A stretch of 36,296 nt of DNA from NCBI RefSeq assembly GCF_012933655.1, contig NZ_JABBJJ010000100.1, positions 1 through 36,296 of the forward strand, in the 5' to 3' direction. Positions 16,473 through 24,140 of this stretch are shown piece by piece; the stretch's first letter is position 1; each line of letters starts with the position of its first letter. The position numbers and the translations under genes were made by a program. This stretch comes from Pyxidicoccus fallax. GTDB lineage: Bacteria; Myxococcota; Myxococcia; Myxococcales; Myxococcaceae. The notes beneath the pieces are model-generated. The model did no database searches and was not told where the DNA came from. It was given only the letters and a program-made list of their open reading frames with translations.

Positions 16473-18170
16473 ATGAACCTTCCCACTCCACGCCTCCTGC
16501 TCCTCGCCGTCTCGCTCCTGCCCGCCCTCGTGGGAGCGAAGGAGCCCACTCCGCTCACGGCCGATGAGAAATTGGCAGTTCTGGTGGACGCCCTGTTCTC
16601 GCGCGTCGCGGCGCCGGGCTCCCCCGGCTGCGCCGTCGCGGTGGGCCGGGACGGCAAGCCGGTGCTGGAGCGCGCCTACGGGCTGGCCCACCTGGAGCAC
16701 GACATCGCGAACACGCCCGCCACGGTGTTCGAGGCCGGCTCCGTGTCCAAGCAGTTCACCGCGGCGGCGGTGCTCCTGCTCGCGCGCGAGGGGAAGCTGT
16801 CGCTGGACGAAGACGTGCGCCGCTTCATCCCGGAGCTGCCGGACCATGGCGCTCCCATCACCGCGCGGCACCTGATGAACCACACGAGCGGCCTGCGCGA
16901 CTGGGGCACCGTGGTGGCGGCGGCGGGCTGGCCCCGGGGCACCCGCATCCACACCCACGCGCACGTGCTGGACGTGGTGGGCCGGCAGAAGTCCCTCAAC
17001 TTCCCGCCCGGCTCCGAGTTCCTCTACTGCAACACCGGCTACAACCTGCTCGCCATCCTCGTGGAGCGCGTGAGCGGTCAGTCCTTCGCCGACTTCACGA
17101 AGCAGCGGCTGTTCGTTCCGCTCGGCATGACCCACACCGAGTGGCGCGACGACTTCTCCCGCGTGGTGAAGGGCCGGGCCACGGCCTACACGATGGACGG
17201 CGAGCGGTTCAGCGCGGACATGCCGTTCGAGAACGTGCACGGCAACGGAGGGCTGCTCACCACGGTGGGGGACCTGCTGCGCTGGGATGACGGGCTCGTG
17301 CGCGCGAAGGTGGGCGGGCCGGGCTTCCTCCAGGAGATGCAGCGCCAGGGGCAGCTCACCAGCGGCCGACGCATCGAATACGCGGCGGGCCTCTTCGTGA
17401 GCACGTACAAGGGCCTTCCCGAGGTGAGCCACAGCGGCGCCACGGCGGGCTATCGCGCCTTCCTCGCGCGCTACCCGCGCCAGGGCGTGACGGTGGCGCT
17501 GCTGTGCAACCACGGGGACATCAACCCGGCGGAGTATGCGCGCGGGGTGGCCAACCTCGCCCTCGCCGGGCAATTCCCTCCGGCGCCCGTGACGCCGAAG
17601 GTGACGCTCGCGGCGGAGCGGCTCGCCGCCCGGGCCGGGCTCTACCGGAGCACGCGCACGGCGGAGCCGCGCGAGGTGAGCGTGCGCGAGGGACAGCTGT
17701 GGCTGGACGGCGACAAGCTCCTCACGCCTCTTTCCGCGACGCGCTTCCGCGTGAAGGACGGCCCCACCCAGCTCGCCTTCGACCTGGGGAAGGACGGGCG
17801 GCCCACGGCGGCGCGGCTGCTCTCGCAGGATGGCGACATCGAGCCGTTCGTGCCCGTGGCACTGGCGAAGCCGGACGCGGCCCAGCTCGCCGCGTACAAG
17901 GGCACCTACGTGAGCGGCGAGGCCGAGGCCACGTACACGGTCGCCGTCGAGAAGGACGGGCTGGTGCTGCACCGGCGTCCGGATGCCGTCTTCGCGCTGG
18001 TGCCGTCCTATGCCGATGCCTTCCGCGCGGAGCACCTCGGGCTGGTGCGCTTCACCCGAGACTCGAAGGGGCAGGTGGACGGGCTGAGCCTGGGGCTCGG
18101 GCGCGTGCGAGACCTGCGCTTCGCCCGGGAGCCCGCCGCGCCGCCGCCCACGGCCGTGGACCAGCGGTAG
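16473..18170 (+). CDS. Serine beta-lactamase-family hydrolase
   Basis: The 565-residue exported protein has a signal peptide ending near VGAKEP (residue 22). The catalytic domain (about 35-370) has SVSK with Ser90 and Lys93, the Y-x-N motif as Tyr185-Cys-Asn187, and HSG at 320-322. All three motifs of the penicillin-binding fold are therefore intact. The C-terminal 190 residues are a beta-rich extension like those of bacterial D-aminopeptidase or esterase relatives (lipocalin-like, DUF3471-type). It probably hydrolyses small peptides or esters in the periplasm. The glycosyltransferase gene follows after 24 bases on the same strand and may be co-transcribed. Confidence 0.9.
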   Translation: MNLPTPRLLLLAVSLLPALVGAKEPTPLTADEKLAVLVDALFSRVAAPGSPGCAVAVGRDGKPVLERAYGLAHLEHDIANTPATVFEAGSVSKQFTAAAVLLLAREGKLSLDEDVRRFIPELPDHGAPITARHLMNHTSGLRDWGTVVAAAGWPRGTRIHTHAHVLDVVGRQKSLNFPPGSEFLYCNTGYNLLAILVERVSGQSFADFTKQRLFVPLGMTHTEWRDDFSRVVKGRATAYTMDGERFSADMPFENVHGNGGLLTTVGDLLRWDDGLVRAKVGGPGFLQEMQRQGQLTSGRRIEYAAGLFVSTYKGLPEVSHSGATAGYRAFLARYPRQGVTVALLCNHGDINPAEYARGVANLALAGQFPPAPVTPKVTLAAERLAARAGLYRSTRTAEPREVSVREGQLWLDGDKLLTPLSATRFRVKDGPTQLAFDLGKDGRPTAARLLSQDGDIEPFVPVALAKPDAAQLAAYKGTYVSGEAEATYTVAVEKDGLVLHRRPDAVFALVPSYADAFRAEHLGLVRFTRDSKGQVDGLSLGLGRVRDLRFAREPAAPPPTAVDQR

Positions 18171-18194
18171 GCGGTTTCCAGTACCGTCCGCGTC

Positions 18195-19508
18195 ATGGCC
18201 CGCTTCCTCTTCGGAACCATTCCCCTCACCGGCCACTTCAACCCGGGCGCGCCCATCGCCCGCCGGCTCGTCGAGCGCGGACATGAGGTGCGCTGGCATA
18301 CCGGCAGCCTCTTCCGCTCCAAGGTCGAGGCCACCGGCGCGCGCTACGTGCCCATGCGCGCCGCGAAGGACTTCCACGACACCACCGTGGGTGACGTGTT
18401 CCCCGCGCGCAACGGACTGAGCGACTTCCAGAAGCTCAAGTTCGACCTCTCGAACTTCTTCGTCGACTCGGCGCCCGGACAGCTCGCGGACCTCGAGGCC
18501 GAGCTGCGGGACTTCCCCGCGGACGTCGTCGTCTGCGACACGGGCTTCCTCGGCGCCTCCCTCCTCCAGGAGAAGCGCGGACTGCCATGGGCCACCTTCG
18601 GCATCACCGCGATGACGGTCGCCAGCGCCGACACCGCGCCCTTCGGTCTGGGCTTCATGCCGAGCAGCACCCCCTTGGGCAGGCTGCGCAACCGCGCGCT
18701 CGCGTGGGGCGTGAACAACGTCGTCTTCCGCGACATCAACGCGCGCCTCAATCGCATGCGCGCCGGGCTCGGGCTGCCCACCACGCGCCAGCCCATCTTC
18801 GACGTCCCCGTCTCGCCCTTCCTCTATCTCCAGGGCTCGGTCCCCTCCTTCGAGTACCCGCGCACCGACCTCCCCCCGCAGGTCCACTTCATCGGCCCGT
18901 TCCTTCCGGAGGCTCCCGCCGACTGGACGCCGCCCGCGTGGTGGGACGAGCTGCGAGCCCATCCGCGCCCCGTGGTCCACGTCACGCAGGGGACGCTGGC
19001 GACGGAGGCGCCCCACCTCATCCTCGCCACGCTGCGGGCGCTCGCGGACGAGGACGTGTGGGTGGTGGCGGCCACCGGCGGCCAGCCCGTGGAATGGCTC
19101 GGTGCCGGCCCCTTCCCCGCCAACGCCCGCGTCGAGCGCTTCATCCCCTACGCCCACCTGATGCCGCGTGTGTCGGTGATGGTGACCAACGGCGGCTACG
19201 GCGGCGTCCAGTGCGCCCTGGCCCGTGGCGTGCCCCTGGTGTGCGCGGGCACCTCCGAGGAGAAGCCGGAGATCGCCAACCGCATCGCGTGGACGGGCGT
19301 GGGAGTGAACCTCGCGACGAAGACGCCCTCACCCGAGCAGGTGCGCCGGGCGGTGCGGACCGTGCTCGACACGCCGGGCTTCCGGGAGCGGGCCCGGAGG
19401 CTCCAGGAGGAAATCGCAACGTACGACGCGCCCACGCGCGCCGCCGAGCTGCTGGAGCGGCTGGCGGAGACCCGCCAGCCGGTGCGCGCCACTGCCTCGC
19501 GTCAGTGA
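18195..19508 (+). CDS. GT1 family (MGT/UGT-like) glycosyltransferase
   Basis: The 437-residue cytosolic protein has the two-domain GT-B architecture. The N-terminal domain has GHFNP with the presumed catalytic His14 and the partner Asp115 in VVCDTGF. The C-terminal domain has the nucleotide-sugar signature TNGGYGGVQCALARGVP (about 334-350) followed by EEKPEIANR. Enzymes of this family transfer a sugar from a UDP or TDP donor to small hydrophobic acceptors such as antibiotics, lipids and macrolides. The acceptor is unknown. No Shine-Dalgarno is seen before the ATG; TACCGT lies seven bases upstream. It is followed by a large hairpin that ends the transcript. Confidence 0.9.
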   Translation: MARFLFGTIPLTGHFNPGAPIARRLVERGHEVRWHTGSLFRSKVEATGARYVPMRAAKDFHDTTVGDVFPARNGLSDFQKLKFDLSNFFVDSAPGQLADLEAELRDFPADVVVCDTGFLGASLLQEKRGLPWATFGITAMTVASADTAPFGLGFMPSSTPLGRLRNRALAWGVNNVVFRDINARLNRMRAGLGLPTTRQPIFDVPVSPFLYLQGSVPSFEYPRTDLPPQVHFIGPFLPEAPADWTPPAWWDELRAHPRPVVHVTQGTLATEAPHLILATLRALADEDVWVVAATGGQPVEWLGAGPFPANARVERFIPYAHLMPRVSVMVTNGGYGGVQCALARGVPLVCAGTSEEKPEIANRIAWTGVGVNLATKTPSPEQVRRAVRTVLDTPGFRERARRLQEEIATYDAPTRAAELLERLAETRQPVRATASRQ

Positions 19509-19676
19509 AACATGCCCTGCGGCTCCGCGAGTGACAGGGCCAGCAGTGCCCAGAAGAGAAGGAGGGCCATGCAGGCAACCTGACCTCGGAGGCGGCCATT
19601 GGCGAGGGCCGGCGCCTTGGACCTGGGTACAGGCCGGACACTCTCCCCAGTGGGTGGGGCAGGCAGGCGACATGGG

Positions 19677-19719
19677 GGACTTCCGGAAGATGATTCGCCA
19701 TCGGGTCTTCCGGAAGTCC
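19677..19719. terminator. Bidirectional hairpin built from two copies of a palindrome
   Basis: GGACTTCCGGAAGA (19677-19690) and TCTTCCGGAAGTCC (19706-19719) are perfect 14-bp reverse complements around a 15-base loop. Each arm is itself built on the 10-bp palindrome CTTCCGGAAG. It lies between the convergent glycosyltransferase (stop 19508) and lipoprotein (stop 19747) genes, which fits a shared terminator, although there is no T tract on either side. Confidence 0.6.
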
Positions 19720-19746
19720 GTCTCAGCGATGAGTCCCCGTGACCCC

Positions 19747-21324
19747 TCAGGGCTTCAGGATGCCCGTCACGGACTCCGCCACGTCGAGCGGGAGCTGCCC
19801 TTCATAGGGGCTGCTCGTGCCCGCCCCGCGCGTCGCGGTCACCCTCACCACGAAGTGCGTGCCGGACACCATGCCAGGCGGCAACCGGACCTCCGTCTTC
19901 TCCGTGACGACGTGGGAGCGGCCACCACGGGCGATGAAGCGCCCACTCTGCAACTCGAGCAGGAGAACCTGGACGAAGTAGCGCGTCGGGGTCCCCAGTT
20001 CCGGCGGGTCCCAGCTCACCACCGGCGTCGTCCCCACGCCTGGCAGTTCCCCATCGGCGGCCAGTCCGTTGATGCGCAGGTTCCGCACTGGCCCGAGCCG
20101 GGGAGCCAACGTCTCCCCCTCGACCCAGCCCTCCAGGGCGTCGCCGCGCAACATGTCCGTCCCGGCCTGGAAGCGAACGCCGTCCGAGGTGAGGTCCACC
20201 GGAATGAAGGCGTGGACGTGTGCCACGCGCCGCCAGTGCTCCGGGAAGGCGTCCAGGAAGCTCACGGCATAGGAGGCGGGCGCATATCCGGTGGTGTTGG
20301 AGCCGAAGGCGAGCTCCGGGCGGCTGCTGTACCGCGCGAAGGGCTCGGAGCCCGGCCGCGCCCCGATGCCCCAGGTCAGATTGCCGCCACCGTCATCCGT
20401 GTTCGGGTGCGTGGCCCGGAGCTGCGTCTCGAATGCCGGGCCATCCAACTTGAAGGACACCGTCCGCTCGCTGCCGCCCGTGAGCGCCACGTCGAGCGAG
20501 GTCACCTGTCCCGGGGTGAGCGGAACGGCGGGGCGATGGAAGCTGCGCACCACCCGCGTGTACCCCAGGTTTCCGTCAGCGCCCTGGACCGGCGAGAGCT
20601 GGTGCACCCACAGTGAGTCGCCCTTGGAGCCGTCGAGCAGGGAGGAGATGCGGGACACACGCACGTTGACGGCGGTGTCGCCCTCCCGCGGCGTGCCAAA
20701 GACCTCGCGGGAGTCCAGGCGCAGGTCTTCCATCCCGCTCCCCCCATTGGGAGAGCTCAACCGGAGCATGTCCGGAAATTTCCAGGGCTCGAGCCCGGAG
20801 ACGCGCAGGTCCAGCGCCGTCCCCTCGGGAACGGTCCAGTCGAGGTCCGCCCGCTGCACCAGCGTCGTCGGCAGGTCCACCTGACGCGCGCTCGTCCACA
20901 GATGGGTTTCATTGAAGCGCAGCAGGTACTCCCCCTGCGGCACGCCGGAGATGACATACCCACGGGGGCCCGCGAGGCGCGCGGGGTACACCTGGTAGCC
21001 GCCGTCCGCCGCGCTGTCCGGCACGAGCGCCGCCGGCTCCTGGAACTCGCCCGCCGCCGAGGTTTGGAGCACCGTGACCTGTCCGCTCTCGTCGACGAAA
21101 CGGCTGGTGGGCTTGAAATAGATGTCGCGCACCCCCGAGTCGACTCCAGCGTCCGTGCCCGCATCAGTCCCCGCATCGGTCCCCGCATCGGTTCCCGCAT
21201 CCGTCCCGCTGTCGGCGGCCGGCGGTGTTCCCGCGTCGGTCTCGTCATCGGAGTCGGAGGAGCAACCAATGAAAGACAGCGCCGCGAGCAGCGCGGCCAT
21301 GGGCAGATGAAGGTGTCTTGGCAT
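19747..21324 (-). CDS. Large lipoprotein with Asp-Ala-Gly-Thr repeat linker
   Basis: The 525-residue protein starts at ATG 21324. A lipoprotein signal ends in SFIGC (Cys21), followed by acidic residues. Residues 41-60 are five copies of the four-residue unit TDAG, a flexible spacer behind the lipobox that is common in myxobacterial surface lipoproteins. The remainder is beta-rich. The final 120 residues, with NLRINGLAADGELPG, a WDPP turn and a VRVTATRGAG strand, look like a fibronectin type III domain. I do not recognise the central part. It is likely anchored in the outer membrane. The Tat-type dioxygenase-like gene lies just downstream on the plus-coordinate side with 48 bases between, so they may be one transcript. 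Confidence 0.8.
   Translation of the reverse strand: MPRHLHLPMAALLAALSFIGCSSDSDDETDAGTPPAADSGTDAGTDAGTDAGTDAGTDAGVDSGVRDIYFKPTSRFVDESGQVTVLQTSAAGEFQEPAALVPDSAADGGYQVYPARLAGPRGYVISGVPQGEYLLRFNETHLWTSARQVDLPTTLVQRADLDWTVPEGTALDLRVSGLEPWKFPDMLRLSSPNGGSGMEDLRLDSREVFGTPREGDTAVNVRVSRISSLLDGSKGDSLWVHQLSPVQGADGNLGYTRVVRSFHRPAVPLTPGQVTSLDVALTGGSERTVSFKLDGPAFETQLRATHPNTDDGGGNLTWGIGARPGSEPFARYSSRPELAFGSNTTGYAPASYAVSFLDAFPEHWRRVAHVHAFIPVDLTSDGVRFQAGTDMLRGDALEGWVEGETLAPRLGPVRNLRINGLAADGELPGVGTTPVVSWDPPELGTPTRYFVQVLLLELQSGRFIARGGRSHVVTEKTEVRLPPGMVSGTHFVVRVTATRGAGTSSPYEGQLPLDVAESVTGILKP
21143..21208 (-). repeat. 12-bp tandem repeat encoding TDAG units
   Basis: The unit GTCCCCGCATCG (plus strand) recurs with small changes at 21155, 21167, 21179 and 21191, with degenerate copies on both sides. 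It lies in frame inside the lipoprotein gene, so unit gain or loss changes only the spacer length. Confidence 0.75.
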
Positions 21325-21372
21325 GGGGCGGCGGACTCTACCGGCCGCCGCGCCCATCCTTCCAGAGGGGGC

Positions 21373-22185
21373 CTACGCGGCGATGGCGACGGTCAGGGTT
21401 GACACATATCCCTCGGTGGCACTGCCCGTGACAGTGGCCAACTGGGAGTCCGAGCCATCGCGGAACACGTTGTCGCTCGACAGGGAAATCCGCTGCAGGT
21501 TGGAGACACTGCTCGAATACCCGGAGGTGGCGTACGCCTCGTCGCAGGCGGCCTTGGGCAGGGCGAGCTGCGAGGTGGCGATCTTGTTCCCGGCCTTCGT
21601 CGCGGACGCGAGGCTCGGGTAGACCTCGAAGTGGATGTGCGGCCAGCGGCCCGAGTAGCAGCCGGGGAAGATGGTGGTGAACGTCACCCGTCCCTGCTCG
21701 TCCGTCTCCTGCACGCCGCGCAGGTAGTTCTGGTCCGTGACTCCGGAGGAGTAGAGCGAGTAGCGGCCCTCACGGTCACAGTGCCACAGGTAGATGGCGT
21801 ACCCGACGAGCGGCTCGCAGCTTCCGGCGGAGTTGACGAGCGTGAGGGTGACGGTGAGCGGCACGCCCCCGGCGGTCGCGGAGCCCGTGCCCACGCTGGT
21901 GCGGATGTCGCTCCGGACGATGCCCGTCTGCGTCAGGACGTTGGGGCCGTTGGAGCCGTCCCCGGGATACGGCCCCGCGGTCTCCGTCGGAATGGTGGCG
22001 CAGGCGCCATTGCCTGTCGCGCCACCTGGAGTCGGCGTCCCCGTTCCCGAGGAGTCGCCACCCCCGCAGCCCACGAGGGGCACCAGGCTCGCGCCCAGGG
22101 CGAGGCGCAGGAGCGTCCTGCGTTCCATGGAAGCGCGGAGGAGCTTCAGGTCCTGCTGCAAGCCGCCGTCGTCATGCTCGTGCAT
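21373..22185 (-). CDS. Intradiol ring-cleavage dioxygenase-like protein, Tat-exported lipoprotein
   Basis: The 270-residue protein starts at ATG 22185, with GGAGAGGA six bases upstream. The leader has the twin-arginine ERRTLLRLALG (Arg22-Arg23) and ends in a lipobox with Cys40, so it should be folded with its metal before export and then lipid-anchored. The core matches intradiol dioxygenases: ETAGPYP, GRYSLYS with Tyr142, FPGCYSGRWPHIHF with Tyr177, His183 and His185 as the likely iron ligands. The spacing between the second Tyr and the first His is short compared with protocatechuate dioxygenase as I remember it. A secreted lipoprotein form of this fold is known in several bacteria, with unclear substrates. 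It need not be a true catechol dioxygenase. Confidence 0.82.
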   Translation of the reverse strand: MHEHDDGGLQQDLKLLRASMERRTLLRLALGASLVPLVGCGGGDSSGTGTPTPGGATGNGACATIPTETAGPYPGDGSNGPNVLTQTGIVRSDIRTSVGTGSATAGGVPLTVTLTLVNSAGSCEPLVGYAIYLWHCDREGRYSLYSSGVTDQNYLRGVQETDEQGRVTFTTIFPGCYSGRWPHIHFEVYPSLASATKAGNKIATSQLALPKAACDEAYATSGYSSSVSNLQRISLSSDNVFRDGSDSQLATVTGSATEGYVSTLTVAIAA

Positions 22186-22266
22186 CGAGGTTCCTCTCCT
22201 GCCCACCTGCGCGGGCCATGGGAGGGGATTCAACACGCGAAGTCTTGCGAAAAGCTGAAGCGTGAA

Positions 22267-22902
22267 TCAGAAGCGGCCGATGACACCGCCCATCGCGCCT
22301 CCCGCGCTGACGCCGACAGTGGGGCTCAGCTGAAGGTTGGAGGAAGACCTGGACTTGGAGTCATGGGGCGGCGAGCCGGTTCGCCGTTCGGCCTCATCCC
22401 ACTCCCTGGCGGCGCTGGCCGCGCCAACCGCCGGGCCCACGAGCCCTCCCACCAGGGCGCCAATCAACCCCAGGCCGACCGTCGCGCCAATGGTTACAAG
22501 AACGCAGCCGCCCTCTCCCGAGCCGCATCCATCGCTGCCGGCGGTCGAAAGCAAGAAACCCACGAGCGCGCCTCCCCCAACGCCCGTGAGAATCCCCACG
22601 CCGAGTCCCTTGAGGGCTCCTTCGTTGATATGGGCATTCCTCCTCTTCGCTGCGTCCTGCTGCTGAAGCGCCGACGGCTCCGGGCTGGAAGTCGTGGCCT
22701 GCTCCTGGACGGGCGCGTCCGCCGGAGGACTCGAAGCCTCGGACTTGGGCTCCGCCGGAACCAACGGAGCCGGAGTCGTGGTGGCCGGCGGCGCGTCCGC
22801 GTCCGTGGGCTGCGAGGACGCATCCTGCTGGACGTCCCCCGCTCGTCCCCGAGCGGGTGTGAGAACCAGCAGGAGCAACATCAAGAGGCGTGCAGAGGGC
22901 AT
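22267..22902 (-). CDS. Exported glycine-rich membrane-associated protein of unknown function
   Basis: The 211-residue protein starts at ATG 22902, with an N-terminal signal of the form LLMLLLLVLTPARGRAG. A Pro/Ala/Thr/Glu-rich spacer of about 70 residues follows. Residues 100-170 contain two hydrophobic glycine-rich segments (GLGVGILTGVGGGALVGFLL and GLGLIGALVGGLVGPAVG) that resemble glycine-zipper membrane segments and enclose a Cys pair, CGSGEGGC. The tail is Ser-rich and ends in Gly-rich sequence. I do not recognise a family; envelope location is inferred. The gene is 134 bases downstream of the desaturase gene, behind a hairpin. Confidence 0.65.
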   Translation of the reverse strand: MPSARLLMLLLLVLTPARGRAGDVQQDASSQPTDADAPPATTTPAPLVPAEPKSEASSPPADAPVQEQATTSSPEPSALQQQDAAKRRNAHINEGALKGLGVGILTGVGGGALVGFLLSTAGSDGCGSGEGGCVLVTIGATVGLGLIGALVGGLVGPAVGAASAAREWDEAERRTGSPPHDSKSRSSSNLQLSPTVGVSAGGAMGGVIGRF

Positions 22903-22991
22903 TGCTCCGCGTACTGACGGAGCGCGGTTCCGAACAAGTCGCGAGCCCGTGACTCCGGTGACGTTCCGGCAACAACGATGGACCGGCGACA

Positions 22992-23024
22992 GAACGGCGA
23001 GAGCGACAGGTGCCCTCGCCGTTC
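22992..23024 (-). terminator. Hairpin closing the lipid synthase operon
   Basis: GAACGGCGAG (22992-23001) and CTCGCCGTTC (23015-23024) form a perfect 10-bp stem with a 13-base loop. It starts 12 bases after the desaturase stop. There is no T tract, so it may act as a 3'-end stabiliser or a weak terminator. Confidence 0.55.
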
Positions 23025-23036
23025 CGCGATGCGGGC

Positions 23037-24116
23037 TCACCCGGCCCCGAGGCTCCGGCGAAGCTCCCCGGTGGTCACCCTGGGCGTGCCATCGGGAAGC
23101 ACGAGGGTATGTCCATCATCCACCGCGTACAGCGGTGGCCGCCGGAACAGAGTGACCAGGGCCCGCAGGTGCGGATAGACGATGGACGCCTCGGGGTTGA
23201 GCTCGCGCAGCTTCTCTCGCAACAGCGGCGCGAATCTCGGGCTCATCGCCGGGAAGATGTGATGCTCCTGGTGGTAGCTGAAGTTCAGGTGGAACCAGTC
23301 CACCACCGGGTGGGTCGCCACGCTGGCCGTGTTCACGAACGGGTTGTCTGTATCCTCCGACGCCGGCAGGAGCCAGTGGTTGGTGGCGATGTAGACCATC
23401 AGCGTGATGTTGCTGAAGAGCTGCGGGAGCACGAGCACATACAGCGCTCCCCACGGCCCCATCGCCCAACCCAGCGCGCCCCAGCCGAGCAGGAGGAGCA
23501 CGGAGAACAGCCGCTCCCGTGTCCGGTTCATGCGGACGTGCTGGAACTCGGGCCGGCCGCTGTAGTGCCACAGGAAGGCCTGCCCCTGCGCGGTGAAGAA
23601 CAGGCCGAAGCTGATGTAGCTCAGCCACGTGCCCGAGCCTGGAGATATCGCGTGGAACAGCCGGGGGAACCAGTGGGCCCCCAGCTCGTCCTGGCGCGGG
23701 AGGATGTCCGGGTCCCGGACGTGGATGTTCGCCGCGCTGTGGTGCGCCTGCACGTGCCACGCGCGCCACAGCCCGGGCGTCACCAGCCACGGGCTGAAGC
23801 CCACCCAGCCGAGCACGTCCTCGAGCACCCGGCTGCGGAACACCGAGTGGTGCAGCGCCTCGTGCGCCGCGAAGCCGACGACGACGAGCAACTGCCCGAG
23901 CACGAACGAGACGAGGAGGCACGCCCACCAGGGCAGCCGCCCGCTCGCCGCGGCCCCGCCGAGCGCAATCATCACCGGCACGAGCGCGAGCGCGATGACT
24001 CCGCGCCAGGGCTGCGGCTTGAAGGCCTCTGGTGGCATCGCGTGTCGCAGCGCGGACCGGAGCCGCTTGACGTCGTCCACGGGGATTCGGGTTGTCACGA
24101 CAGTGGAGGAGTCCAT
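23037..24116 (-). CDS. Membrane fatty acid desaturase
   Basis: The 359-residue multi-pass membrane protein has the three His boxes of the FADS-like family: HEALHH (85-90), HVQAHH (121-126) and HQEHH (282-286), with another conserved-looking His in ATNHWLL. Hydrophobic segments at about 38-58, 62-82, 160-180 and 205-240 fit the four-helix arrangement that carries a di-iron centre. Such enzymes introduce a double bond, or less often a hydroxyl, into an acyl-CoA, acyl-lipid or acyl-ACP chain. It starts 24 bases after the stop of the large synthase, so it is the last gene of the operon and probably modifies the product or precursor of the synthase. Regiochemistry cannot be deduced. Confidence 0.9.
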   Translation of the reverse strand: MDSSTVVTTRIPVDDVKRLRSALRHAMPPEAFKPQPWRGVIALALVPVMIALGGAAASGRLPWWACLLVSFVLGQLLVVVGFAAHEALHHSVFRSRVLEDVLGWVGFSPWLVTPGLWRAWHVQAHHSAANIHVRDPDILPRQDELGAHWFPRLFHAISPGSGTWLSYISFGLFFTAQGQAFLWHYSGRPEFQHVRMNRTRERLFSVLLLLGWGALGWAMGPWGALYVLVLPQLFSNITLMVYIATNHWLLPASEDTDNPFVNTASVATHPVVDWFHLNFSYHQEHHIFPAMSPRFAPLLREKLRELNPEASIVYPHLRALVTLFRRPPLYAVDDGHTLVLPDGTPRVTTGELRRSLGAG

Positions 24117-24140
24117 GGGTTCATCCCTGGGAGAGGTGTC

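Noticed and set aside
16428..19157. Open frame of 909 codons on the minus strand
   Set aside because: It is antisense to the serine hydrolase and glycosyltransferase genes, with shadow-like composition.
19505..19571. A 22-codon hydrophobic minus-strand peptide frame (MALLLFWALLALSL)
   Set aside because: No ribosome binding site is visible, and it lies at the end of the glycosyltransferase gene; too short to support.
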